DNA from: Schistosoma mansoni
Lineage: Eukaryota; Platyhelminthes; Trematoda; Strigeidida; Schistosomatidae
Assembly (NCBI RefSeq): GCF_000237925.1
Contig: NC_031496.1
Location: 33,848,295-33,912,294 of the forward strand
Reading direction: 5' to 3'
DNA length: 64,000 bases
Each line of letters opens with the position of its first letter. Position 1 is the stretch's first letter. Below are positions 54,501-64,000 of this stretch, one piece after another. Position numbers and translations under genes: made by a program. A model generated the notes under the pieces. That model was not told the origin of the DNA. It did not search any database and saw only the letters and a program-made list of their open reading frames with translations.

Positions 54501-57423
54501 ACTCAATATCCCGTTAATTGGTATGACCAATTACATCGTTCTACTTAATACCTATCTTAACCAGTGATCTTATAAGGAGGGGGCAAGCATAGGCTAATCA
54601 TATGTTTTCAATGCGTTGCTCACATCTTGTAGGCATTTGGGGGCGTTGTGGGGTAAACGAGTGAACATTGAGGTTAGACGCATAGTATGGAATGAAGCTG
54701 TCGAATACTTTGATGAAATTATGTATACCCATTGATTGAGGTGATGTTACGCATGTCGAATCACCGCCTACATCGACGGGTGATGTTTACTAGTACAGTA
54801 GTGTGAAAGCTAGAAGCGGTCGAGTGAAAACCTAGCGGCAGTCCATAATGTTAACATGATCAGAGCCATGCAAGTGGACAAAAGCTATCTGACTGCGTCA
54901 GAGGAATGACCGCGATTCGTGACTGGAGACGTCTGATGACTTAAAATTGTCAATAATGGCAAAGATGCACTTACTCCATATATTCTTCGCGATGTGAAAT
55001 TTCAGTATTCCTCTACTGCCTTTTTAAATCATGTTTTTAATGTCGAATCTTTCCTACTGTCACTGTTATATTTATTTCACTGTTTATCTTATTAATGTGA
55101 TCCCATGGTTTGGGAACTGAAGTCTGTTATAACTTGTGGCCGAGTGGATGCCTTGTTAACTTACGACGTGATAAAACCGCCAATCAGAGAGCAGCGAATT
55201 ATCGGTTGGAACAGTGACACACGAAAACCGTACGAGCAGTCTAGAGTATTTGTCAGCCATGCTTCTGCCTAGCCCAGCCACTTAAGTCAAGGACACCCTC
55301 TGAGGTATGAATCATTATATTTCAAACATACTGAGTTTATATACCAATCAAACTGACCATATCGCACCATAAAATAGAAAATAACATGTGCACAAAATTC
55401 AGCCAAATGTGGCTGTGAATAGGGAAGATAGTAAGTAATAGACAGGGCATAATTTAGGAATGGTAAATTACATAAAAATATAGTTCAAAATAAAGCTTAT
55501 AATATTTGTTTATTATTTTATTTAAACACAAATATTGGTACAAAAAAGCACCACATAAATCTCATTTGATTTGTGTGAGGGCTGTGGTACTGCCCAGGTA
55601 CCCAAACTGAAGCAGGTGGTTTTCTTAGGGGGCCACACCTGAAGCCTTAGACCTAAAAGTCTGGAGCATCGTGAGATGCAGTCCCATGGTAGCCGGTGAC
55701 TAACGACTGATTCATATGCCATTTGTTCCCTCAGGATACTGGAGCCCATGTGCACCATTGGTTTGGAATGAGGGTTTCCCAGCTCCCCTATGTGGACTTT
55801 CCATGTCCACCAACCCGGTTAAAGCGCCGTCCTCTCAATTTTGTAAACAACAGTAATGCCACGAGAAGGCAATGAGTAGTACTTCCCTGGCAGAGGCTAT
55901 ATATTCGTGTGGCCATGTGAGAGTTTCGAGATGGAGAGCAGACTCTCCCCACTCTTGGCCGTACCAGGGCATTTGGGGGCCCTTATAATAAGAGGGACAC
56001 GAATACGAATAGTTTAGTTACTTAGCGATTATACGACAAAAAATACATACATAGCATTGGTTCATAAATATATCTCAAAGTTTCCATTCATTATTCTTAT
56101 CGGGACATAACAAAGTCAACGCACACCTGTTCCGTACTCAGGCGTTAACTGACGTGATCTAAACCTCCTAGGGTCACTTAAACCGGTTTAATGTTTACTA
56201 ATGTTTGCAAAGGTGACCAAAAAGAGAAATCGACATCAACGTAGTATGATCCGGAGATAACCGGACGAAGTATTTAAACTTAAATTGTTCATTACTTTGA
56301 ACAGAACAAGACTTCAAAAACAAGCAACTGCTTATATTACAATCAATAAATTAAGTACCGCGAGTATTGGAAATAACAAACACAATCTTCCATGTAGTGT
56401 CTAGGAAAACATACTTCGTTTATGATTTACTTCGGTTCGGATTAACGGGTAACAGCAATAACATTTAGGTGAAAAATGGGGGTGAGAACCAGGAATGAAT
56501 TACATAATAAGAAAAGCAGTAGGTTCGAAAAGCTTTTAACTAGTCAACCAGAGTTTAAGGAACAAATGAATACTTTTGTCTACAAATCAAATTTCAGGCC
56601 CAAAATAGAAATATGATTGAATCATTTGGTCTGTCACGGAATTGATACAATTCGTTTATCTAACGGGAAAACCTTGTGCGCAAACATTCTCATTCGAAAA
56701 TTACAAACATAGTGCATAAATGATATTTAAGAGATTACCTTGTTTTCTACATGCTCCACTGGCAGCTCATCTCCGCATCAACACGATGAAAAGTGAACAA
56801 TTTTCTAACATTTTGAATTCTGGATTTTACATAACACTACTGGGTGTGCAAAAAGCCATTGTGTTAAGAAAGCAGTACTTTCTGCAGCTACCTGACAGTG
56901 TAAACTTTCATAAAATTATTTTGAGTCTACCTATACTTCATTTATTCAATATGATTCATTGCCTGAGACAAAGTGTTGGATCACAGCTCAATTGCCAAAT
57001 TCCCCGAAACAATAGAGCTATTCATGAGACAGAATATTGAACGGCACTACGTCATACAGACGTTTTGACCAGGCCTTATATTTGACATACACGCCTTTGC
57101 TGATAGCAGTGACCAAACTAAGGTTTTGGTTATCAGACTAGTATTTATTCAAATCGCTACAAGCTAAAGCTATGCACTTTCTCTACAACATCGACACGCT
57201 CGTAACATAAGTAACTAATTTTCGGGGATTTTCATTCCTTTGAATGTTTTTATTCCCACCATATACAAGTATCTATACAACAAAACACTGGCTCATAACT
57301 TGATTAAAATAAACCTCTCAATTCCAGACAAACATAAGAAAACTTACCATTTTGTTTGCGAACAGATTCGCCACTCGTCCTCTCTCCCCCGAGGGTGAGC
57401 ATGCTAGCAGCGTTAACCGACAT
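45094..57423 (-). CDS. CCT1: CCT1, T-complex protein 1 subunit alpha (seven exons)
   Basis: Seven minus-strand exons join in frame to 552 residues, against about 556 in the human protein: 57423-57348, 53070-52647, 52606-52342, 51662-51375, 51313-51164, 48914-48652 and 45286-45094. It is one of eight paralogous subunits of the cytosolic TRiC/CCT chaperonin, which folds actin, tubulin and other proteins using ATP. Visible group II chaperonin motifs are [13 protein letters not shown] at the N-terminus, [28 protein letters not shown] (residues 56-67), the ATP-site GDGTTS (91-96), [17 protein letters not shown], and the C-terminal [18 protein letters not shown]. One oddity is GAGACE where CCT subunits usually have GGGAxE. 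Identity across the length matches alpha rather than other subunits. Confidence 0.97.
45528..45568. repeat. (TA)n microsatellite, about 40 bp
   Basis: Pure TA run in CCT1 intron 6, directly against an LTR fragment. Confidence 0.95.
45571..45738 (-). mobile_element. Type 2 LTR fragment
   Basis: On the minus strand it begins TGTTATAACTTGTGGCGGAG and matches the first ~170 bp of the solo LTRs at 38629 and 55135. It breaks off at the TA run. Confidence 0.75.
45940..46030 (+). repeat. Ribozyme SINE fragment, decayed
   Basis: CAAGCTGACCAGTCCCACGT and CGTCCCGGATTGTAC resemble the Sm-alpha hammerhead, but GAAA and the core are lost. Confidence 0.4.
46165..48115 (-). mobile_element. RTE LINE, decayed, with a second RTE copy nested inside
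   Basis: On the minus strand 48107-47919 encodes [20 protein letters not shown], matching the pre-RT region of the 19196 element. The RT region follows after the inner insert (47550-46930), and 46929-46711 encodes [20 protein letters not shown] and LYGCETW-like [20 protein letters not shown]. The 3' tail ends near 46165. It is in CCT1 intron 6, in the same sense as CCT1. The tail matches the copy at 30671-31150. Confidence 0.85.
47561..47828 (-). mobile_element. Younger RTE tail nested in the older RTE copy
   Basis: On the minus strand it starts at ACATGGCTCAGAATGAATC, matching 22843 of the full element, and runs to the tail CGTTGTAGCTGACTGACT. Outer-element sequence corresponding to 21395-21420 of the full copy continues on both sides, so this is an insertion and not a rearrangement. 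Confidence 0.8.
48652..48914 (-). CDS. CCT1: CCT1 exon 6
   Basis: [19 protein letters not shown], then [20 protein letters not shown] and [14 protein letters not shown]. Acceptor TTTTGTCAG, donor AAGTG|GTAAGT, phase 2 out. Confidence 0.95.
49850..50000 (+). mobile_element. RTE LINE C-terminal fragment
   Basis: TGAGCCATGTTGGTAGACAC and the following ~130 bp match 22760-22900 of the full RTE element (SHVGRCRLPG region). CCT1 intron 5, antisense to CCT1. Confidence 0.65.
50110..50430 (-). repeat. Family A repeat, truncated copy
   Basis: Tail at the left (TTATTATTTAAACCCATAAA), body through TTGGGAATCTAGGTTTTCCC to ACCCGGTTAAAGCGCTGG near 50420. CCT1 intron 5. Confidence 0.65.
50440..51150. other. 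CCT1 intron 5 remainder, nothing recognised
   Basis: AT-rich, no repeat or exon seen. Confidence 0.4.
51164..51313 (-). CDS. CCT1: CCT1 exon 5
   Basis: 50 codons, [19 protein letters not shown] then [20 protein letters not shown]. Acceptor CGGTTTAG, donor CTG|GTTAGT. The frame has no ATG start near its left end, which is why it is easy to miss. Confidence 0.93.
51375..51662 (-). CDS. CCT1: CCT1 exon 4
   Basis: 96 codons in phase 0, acceptor TTATAACAG. Apical domain with [20 protein letters not shown] and [20 protein letters not shown]. Donor AAT|GTAATT. Confidence 0.95.
52342..52606 (-). CDS. CCT1: CCT1 exon 3
   Basis: Acceptor ATTAATTTTAG only 40 bases after exon 2, the very short intron typical of 5' introns in schistosome genes. 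Encodes [16 protein letters not shown] through the apical entry [15 protein letters not shown]. Donor CAA|GTATGT. Confidence 0.95.
52647..53070 (-). CDS. CCT1: CCT1 exon 2
   Basis: Acceptor TAATTGCAG, phase 1 in and phase 2 out, donor TT|GTAAGT. Carries the equatorial ATP-binding motifs TNDGAT and GDGTTS. Confidence 0.96.
54073..54346 (+). mobile_element. Solo LTR, type 3
   Basis: The 274-bp block begins TGTTAGCGGGAC and ends ATTATAACA, flanked by the 5-bp duplication GTATG at 54068-54072 and 54347-54351. A TATA-like ACTATAAATA lies near 54206. CCT1 intron 1, opposite to CCT1 if the TATA gives the sense. The family is not assigned. Confidence 0.85.
54640..55010 (+). mobile_element. RTE LINE C-terminal fragment, heavily decayed
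   Basis: ACATTGAGGTTAGACGCATA, then CGCATGTCGAATCACCGCCT, follow 22548-22680 of the full RTE element (EVRRRVLG and LRMPEHRLPRR region). Interrupted by stops and indels. Confidence 0.65.
55135..56112 (+). mobile_element. Solo LTR, type 2, copy 2, interrupted by family A
   Basis: Begins TGTTATAAC and ends GGGACATAACA, flanked by the 5-bp duplication AAGTC at 55130-55134 and 56113-56117. Without the family A insert it is about 490 bp. It pairs with 38629-39377 along its length. CCT1 intron 1. Confidence 0.85.
55505..55981 (-). mobile_element. Family A element inserted in a solo LTR
   Basis: Flanked by the 9-bp duplication CTTATAATA at 55496-55504 and 55982-55990, with its TAAA-rich tail at the left end (TTTGTTTATTATTTTATTTAAA on the plus strand). 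The allele at 38629 lacks it. This fixes the family's ends: CCCCCAAATGCCCTGG to the TAAA tail, 477 bp, and shows it moves as a retroposon. Confidence 0.85.
56120..57340. other. CCT1 intron 1, 5' part, nothing recognised
   Basis: No repeat or exon recognised. The 106-codon plus-strand frame at 56720-57040 has no motif. Confidence 0.4.
57348..57423 (-). CDS. CCT1: CCT1 exon 1
   Basis: 25 codons plus one base, from ATG at 57423. Encodes [20 protein letters not shown] and on to RKQN, donor AATG|GTAAGT. Intron 1 is 4.3 kb. Confidence 0.92.
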
Positions 57424-58990
57424 GACTGGAAAATTACTTCAAGAGCCGCCAAAAACTTATAGTCAAGGTGAGTGAGGATAAATAACAGAACAAGCAGTAA
57501 GATAAACAAACAGAAACATTCTTTACGGTAATCGTCTCCTTTCATATTCTATGGAAATATCTGGAACGAAATTATAGTTTTGAGTAGGTCATACTATTCA
57601 AGTTACTCTCTTCGTCGCCTCTTATGTTGCCAAAATCACTAACTTTGGGCAGCTCATGAAGTTCTAAAGGCAATCAATCTCAGCGAAACAACTTTACAAG
57701 TTCCAAACATTGGTGCTAACTTTATTGGCTTGATTAAAAGCTCCCAGCTGGGAGAGGTATGTCCAGAACCTATACCACATCACTTTTGGATATTCCATGT
57801 GGCAATTAGTCAGCTTGTATTTCGTAGAATGCGGTACTATGGTCTCAAAATTCAAAAATATATCAGTGCAGTGCAATTCCCTACTCGTGCTTTAATTGTT
57901 TTTGAGCAGCTTGAAAAAAGAAAGACAGCCTCTCAAGGTCGACTGTGAGCTGTAATGCTTACGGACACGAAAGACGCTGAAATTTAGTCAAGATTTAGTA
58001 AATATGATGCAATGAAACCCCTCAGCACTGCTCGTAGTAAGTATTTCACTACGATCCGAAGTTCTCAAAGTGAACAAAAATGTTAACTTGTAAAAATGAG
58101 ATGACACAGCAAAAACAACTATCCTTCTACATTAGTTATTTGCTGGAACAGCATTGGTGAGTTCCCACATTAAATTGTGACAACACAGAATGACCGGTAC
58201 ACTGGAATGATTATTCCCTGTCAAAACAGGATTACATCCAGAAGCCATCAAACGACGCAGACTATAGGATTACTGTCTATGTCGGTATCAGTACGTTTGT
58301 CTTAGCTACTATAATAATAGACTCAATCCCACGATCATAGATATCTCATAGTGTGACTACCTATTTTATAGGATCTTATGTGGAAGCCACTTCTTTGTCT
58401 ACGCTAACTCGTCCTATCGGGACAGACAGCAATATGGTGTCTAGCACTTCTGAAGAACACATTTGAGCTGGATGGGGAGTAATGTGTTCAATACAAAAAG
58501 CAATAGGTTATAGATAAAGTAAGCACGTTAGCAATGCTGAGCCATGCCATTTCAATTTCTTGTAGAGCGTCCACTATAGCTAAACTTTCCTTATCGTCAG
58601 ATTGTTACAAGGAAGTGAAGACATTTGACTGATTAAAAACTGTTACGTTTAATTTTAATAATTTTACTAATTTTGAATGTGTTTGTTCTACTCAACTTAT
58701 GAACTTGTTTGTTTGTATCTAAATCCTCTGACATTTTCGGTTTGCTTTATCTTTGGTTTGAAATTTGGAAGTTTTTGCTCCGGGAACTTAAAAAATTGAA
58801 TTTTTGTTTCGTAATTGTCATAATTATTTTTAGAACGAAATTTGAGTCGATTATTTGTAATTTGAGAATAAACTTTGGTGCCTGAATTGAAGTTTAGTTC
58901 TATTGTTATTTTTGGGTTCGTAAGTTACAAGGAGATCGATATACCGTGCTTCAATAGCGAAGGAGAGCTAAACCTTATATGTGACAACAT
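57424..58990. other. Upstream region of CCT1
   Basis: The 5' untranslated region and promoter of CCT1 should lie here on the minus strand. No TATA box or convincing divergent gene was seen; the frames at 57730-57948 and 58875-59144 have no recognisable motif. Confidence 0.4.
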
Positions 58991-59089
58991 GTTAGATGTA
59001 AAAATTCTCGGTAATTATACCCCCAGATTTAAAGGTCTTGTGATTGGTAACAAAAACCACTACAGTCATCATCGGAAGAGTACAAGTGT

Positions 59090-59470
59090 TTATAAACAAC
59101 TGTTTACTCAAAATACTCAATTTCGTTTGGCCGACTACCATTAACAACAGCCCATTATGGAAGGAAGTAAACCAGCTTCCAGATGAGGAGGAAACTAAGA
59201 AAAGACGATGAATGTGGCTAGAACATATGCTGAGGAAATCATCAAACTGTATCACGAAGAAAGCTCTAACTTTGAATCGTGAAGGAAGACGGAAAAGAGG
59301 AAGACCAAAGAACACACTGAGATCAGAATTGGAAGCATACATGATAAGTATGAATAGCAAGTGGAAACGACTGGGAAGGTTTGTCCAGGGAAGAGTTCTA
59401 TTGAGAATTCTGATGGGCGGCCTCTGCTGTCCCACAACGGCTGACATGCGTAAGTTAGTACCTAAATAAA
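59090..59470 (+). mobile_element. RTE-type LINE (second lineage), C-terminal remnant
   Basis: The frame at 59212-59469 encodes HMLRKSSNCITKKALTLNRE, then [15 protein letters not shown] and MGGLCC near the end. Same family as 34010-34480 and 36490-37545. Confidence 0.8.
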
Positions 59471-59939
59471 ATCCGTTAACAACCTTAACTCTAGATATGG
59501 CAAATTTAGGAGTGTCAAAATGTCATTTCACTCCTATGGGAATGGCTGGCTAGTGAAACTTATCCATGCATTCATCTTCAACGAATGTTAAGTGTATAAT
59601 AGTTGATTTATGTGTCTAAAACCATTAAATCGCCTATTTATCCTGAATAGTTTAACATTCTGTTCGATATGAAAATATATGCTTCTATTTCTTTTTACTT
59701 CTAGATTATATGAGAGTCGTCACATAATCTGACTTGTTTTCCCGGTTCTTGGATGTTCTGGGCTGGAAGTCTTTGTGGTCTGGTCAACGGGTTATGGTCT
59801 AAAATTTCACTATTCTTATAAGTTGATTGATCAGTTCGAGGAATCTTAAGTAATATTAGTTTTAACTTTGAAAAACTGATCAGCTCGTACAATAGTCCAA
59901 CACAGAGAATTCAATTCACAACCCGTAGACCATGCTTTC

Positions 59940-60090
59940 CAAAGACATCAGAAACACGAATTACTGTACACAAACGGAAACGCCAAAGTGGAATCAACTC
60001 CTTTAACCTTCTTGGGCATGTTACTGACCCTCAAGGTATTCGTCCTCTGAAAAACAAAGTAGTGGGTAACCTTGACAACTCACAACAGAG
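59940..60090 (+). pseudogene. Ty3/gypsy-type pol scrap
   Basis: A short stretch reads LLGHVTDPQGIRPLKNKV, matching the FLGHxVxxxGIRPxxxKV segment just after the RT active site of gypsy-type LTR elements. It is an old, broken fragment with no LTRs nearby. Confidence 0.55.
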
Positions 60091-60479
60091 GTTAATAAAA
60101 AACTGAGCATTTTCGACGAAATGGCCGGTTTTTATTAATGTGTCTTGGCGAATCGAGACTATTGGTTGCTGAACTTCGTGGAAGTACAAAGATAGTTGAA
60201 TTTTATGGCAATGAGAAGATATGTACTTATGTCATAACCAGTAATCCATGTATAGCAATTTCAACACCGTAAGTTTCGATAAAACGATGAGGAGACACTG
60301 ATATGAATCGCCGATGTTTAGGAAGTGGTGTATCAGTAAGTTGACACGGAAAGGGTTTATATCTCACCTGGAAAAGAATCAAACTTCATGATTTTGAGAT
60401 AGGGACTTAAAGCAGTCGTCAAAGAAACCTACTGCTCTTCCGAAATGACTGTGATTTACTAGGATAAGATTAAGATTAT

Positions 60480-62110
60480 ATATAGGTCTAGGCATTGTGC
60501 CCGGAACCCTAACATACAATATGTCAAGAGAAATTTCCCGATTATTGAAACACTTGGTGGATTTATCCAACCACTTCATCAAATCCCTAGTACAATTCCT
60601 CGGTCAGACTAAAAGCATTCAAATCAATAACGACAAGATTATTATATCCTTCGATGTAACAACCTTATGCACCTCGATTGAACTAAGTTATCAAAGGAAA
60701 CTATATCCTTGCTTCTCACCAACGACACAAATCTCGCAAAGTACACGAAGCTTCAAAGTCAAAGTTTACTAGAACTCACCGATTTATGCCCACAGCATAT
60801 TTTCAATTCAGCAATTATATCTATGGACAAACGGAAAGGGACACCGGTGGGATCACCAATATCAGGACTTATGACAGAAGCAGTGATGCAGTGACTAAAA
60901 GCTTCGATCTTGCCAGGGATCAAGCCAAAAATCTGGATTCGTTATGTGGACGACACACTCGTCATTGTCAAAAACGGCGAGCCGGAAAACGCTTACAAGC
61001 CGATCAACAACGTCTTCGATGACATCAAGTTCACAATGGAATAAGAGTCGAACGACTAACTATCTTTTTGGATGTATTAATCACCAGAACCGACACAGGA
61101 AAACTGGAGACTCAAGTACACAGGAAGCCGACCCACAAAGATCAAATTCTCTACTACAATAGCAACAACACAGAATCGACTGCGTACAAACTTTGTTCAA
61201 GAGGGCGAGGACATACTGTCGCACACTTGCAGCACGAAAAATGAAGACAAATACGTGACGACCATCTTTCAAAAGAACAGCTACCCAGCCGACTTCATCA
61301 AACAATATCAACTGCACGCACCGTCAAAAACTAATTCAAACATAGAAAGCAACCAACGGATCACCCTATCATACATAAAAGGCATATCAGCAACTACAAC
61401 GAGACTGCTAAAACCCTTCGGAATAGGTGTTGTACATAAACCTACAAAACCATTACAACCAATCCTTTGCAAACTAAAGGATGAAATGACAAAAGAAGAA
61501 AAACGAAAAATCAACTGCAAAATAAACTGTGCCAATTACATCGGACAAAGCGGATGCCCTCTTCATCTTCGCCTACATGAACATCAACCAGCAGTCAGGC
61601 GCCATGCCATGTTCTCACTTATATTAATGAACCTGGACAAGTGCGGACATACATTTGACCCGAAAAATGTGGAAATTTTGTATAGTGGTAATTTCAAAAA
61701 CATCAGAGACGTGTAAGAAGCTTGGCATTCAGGTCAATAAAAAATCAACAAGCACATTGACATCAATCAGATTTATCAACCAATCAGGAAAATTATGGAC
61801 AAACATATGGGCAAAAATCAAACCAATGAGAAGTGCAGCCAAAACAACTAAGTGAACAATGACAGGATAAGGGTCAACAATAACCAATCAACATCGTGGT
61901 CTACAAGACAAGCTGTGAAGCACATGTGGAGAAATTCGAACACATCACTTCCATTTGTGCAGATGATGTCATTCAGAAGAACGATGAAAGCTCCACGACC
62001 AAACCATCCAGCTCAGAGAACAAAACTCCATCAAAATATAAGCTGTTCAAATAATCAAGTAGCCAATGCAAAAAGGCAACAAGGGATGAAATGCTTCGGT
62101 ATCAGTTAAG
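60480..62110 (+). mobile_element. Penelope-like element, RT and GIY-YIG endonuclease, broken
   Basis: Parts in order: TYNMSREISRLLKHLVDLSN (about 60510), SFDVTTLCTSIEL (about 60650), KGTPVGSPISGLMTEAVMQ (about 60835), the catalytic RYVDDTLVIVK (about 60930), FLDVLITRTDTGKLETQV (about 61065), YIKGISATTTRLLKPFGIGV (about 61370) and the GIY-YIG-type NCANYIGQSGCPLHLRLHEH (about 61530). The combination of an RT with a C-terminal GIY-YIG nuclease defines Penelope-like elements, which are known in schistosomes. Several breaks separate the parts, so it is not functional. Basic low-complexity coding sequence continues to about 62110. Confidence 0.85.
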
Positions 62111-62319
62111 GCTTATCGATAAATTTTTCTCCAATCCGAAACTCTGATTCCATCACACAGCCTCTCTAACGCAAACGGAAAGCTGAGTTTTTGAATTGCG
62201 AGGTCCTAGTGGTCAATCTTACACAGATAAGGTCATAGACCTTCTGGCAGGATAGTACCTTCAGAAATTTCCACTCTCCCGGAGCAACTATGTCAACTGA
62301 AGTGAGCTCAAGCACTTAC

Positions 62320-63160
62320 GTGGTGTATCAGAAACTGCACCGCCCAAACTAGATTTTACCTGGCCCGGATACGGTCCGTTCTGCTACATTGGGGAAATCG
62401 GCTTTAACCTTGGAGACACTTCTTAGCGTGATTTTCTCACACTCGCTAAGCCGAAGCACAATGCCGCAAAATCGAAAGTTGACTAGCATTACACCAACTT
62501 TTAAGGAGATCGACCCAACCATCAGACAGTAACACGTCGCTCTGTATCCTCAAAAATTATGAGGTTCCTGATATGCGACAGTATGAATGACTCCTTACTA
62601 CCACTAAAGTTCTTATCACCACAAGAGCATGGCTTAAGTGAGCGAAATTCATGTATGACCCACCTACCAACCGTGGTATACAGATGGACAGCCACCCATG
62701 ATTGTTAGAGGAAGATTGACATGATATACCTTCACTTATCGAATGTTTATGATAGCGCCAATCATACCTGTGTCATCAATAAGCTCAAACGATCAGGTAC
62801 CAAATCACAGGTAATAGATTGACTTACTTCACAACCAAATAATTGAGTTTTTGAAGTCAGGTCCAATTTCACTCTTTTTCAGGCCATGAAACGCCCTAGA
62901 GTGTTCCCTTAGAGTTCAGTACTAGGATCTCTTCTTTTCCTAATTTCTGTAAAAGACCTTACTCAGCAAAGGACATCCGACTTATCACAAATCTATGAAA
63001 ATCGGCAGGAAATCTGGAGGAGGATCTAACTCGACTCCCAAGTTGAGCGGATAAGAAGAAACTTACCCTAAACTCTCCAAGGTGTGAAGTAGTTCACCTA
63101 TGAAACTCAGTAGACTACGAATACAACCTGGGTAACTATACATTAGAAGTATCCGAAGAC
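62320..63160 (+). mobile_element. CR1-like LINE, RT fragment
   Basis: Encodes FLSPQEHGLSERNSCMTHL (about 62615), then HLSNVYDSANHTCVINKLKR (about 62730) and SVLGSLLFLISVKDLT (about 62915), a decayed form of the LINE palm (DxxKAFDSVNH, GSVLGPLLFLIYVNDL). It is of the same group as the elements near 2-9 kb, but a different subfamily. Stops interrupt it. Confidence 0.75.
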
Positions 63161-63199
63161 AAAAATGATCTAGGTGTGTTGATACCCTATGACCTAAAC

Positions 63200-64000
63200 T
63201 TTTATGCTAATTAAAAAGACTTCTTTCGAGATTACAAAGTTACAAGTCAATGCATCTTTTAAAACAGTTCTCTAGCTGTTTTAAAATAAGAATTTATTGA
63301 AGACGTTCATATATTTGTTTTTTAGAGCTCAATTTCAACTTGTGTATTTGTTTAACTGTACTTATTAGGAGTTCATGAAGCAACCTTGCAAAGGCACGCT
63401 TTCAAAGGTGTTTCAGAATGAGCGAGAGTGATGCTCTTTTCGATGACGTTTACGAACTTCATGAAATTATTGGAAAGTAATTTGAACGATCGTGTTGTTT
63501 CGATTGTTTTCAGGGGCGTCAGCTTCTGTTTTTCAAACGAAATGGGGAATACTTTGCACCTATTTAAAGTTCATGTAATGTAGTTTTATTTTGGAAGCAT
63601 TGATGATACTCATAGGATTCGTCAAGTTTTCTGTTTCGCTTTGTTTTGCGCTCTTATTCTCGTCGACGTAAAAGTTTTGAACTATCTAGAAAGGACTTAT
63701 GATCTTGATCTCCCTATTTTGGGGAAAGTCCTGTCCGTTTTGGGTAAATTTTAGGGAGCTGGAATAGAAAAATTTTAAAAACGTTTATAGAAATGGCACA
63801 AAGACCCCAAAATTTCCCCATATCCGGGGAAGGTCTACAAAATGTTCGGAAAAATTCGGAGTTTTTCCCAATATTTCCCTAGAACTTTACTACATTTTGG
63901 GGAAAAATAACAAACCTTTCACGACTTTTGGGAAAGCTCAAAAATCTACCTAAAATAAGGAGATTGGGTATGACTTCACAATTTCTTTACAAATTTAAGA
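63200..64000. other. AT-rich end of window with GGGGAAA/TTTCCCC motifs
   Basis: No gene was seen. From about 63715 to 63960 short complementary motifs (TTTGGGGAAA, TTTCCCC, GGGGAAGG) recur on both strands. Confidence 0.4.

Overview
The window looks like a flatworm parasite genome, most likely a schistosome blood fluke. It is AT-rich, has short exons in long introns, and is packed with retroelements typical of schistosomes: RTE-like and CR1-like LINEs, a Penelope-like element, LTR remnants, and tRNA-derived SINEs that carry hammerhead ribozymes. Family and species assignments are by eye, without a database search.

Three host genes can be assembled from exons with matching splice phases. (1) A plus-strand gene of seven exons at 13190-31616 encodes a 629-residue protein ending in a G-patch domain; a second conserved block points to GPATCH2. 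(2) A plus-strand gene of three exons at 35688-41887 encodes an unrecognised 517-residue single-pass membrane protein. (3) A minus-strand gene of seven exons at 57423-45094 encodes CCT1 (TCP-1 alpha), a subunit of the cytosolic chaperonin. Genes 2 and 3 are convergent, with 3.2 kb between their stops.

Layout. 0-13 kb is gene-poor and holds decayed CR1-like LINEs, one split by a solo LTR. 13-32 kb is the GPATCH2-like gene; its introns hold a near-complete RTE LINE (19196-23093), RTE tails, ribozyme SINEs and a 200-base assembly gap. 32-42 kb is the membrane protein gene with an RTE-type LINE piece, copies of an unclassified 0.5-kb repeat and a solo LTR. 42-57 kb is CCT1, with nested RTE copies and solo LTRs in its introns. 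57-64 kb has no host exon that I can see and holds LINE, Penelope-like and LTR-element remains.

The most interesting signals are structural. Exon 3 of the GPATCH2-like gene sits in the loop of a near-perfect 190-bp inverted repeat made by two independent RTE insertions, each with its own target-site duplication. Several SINEs carry hammerhead motifs, two with a fully consistent core and helices. One of these (34960-35361) is a precise insertion, with a 13-bp target duplication, that is about 1.16 units long and so starts and ends in the same sequence. That is what reverse transcription of a circular or tandem ribozyme RNA would leave. A second element (25347-25797) shows the same overlength form.
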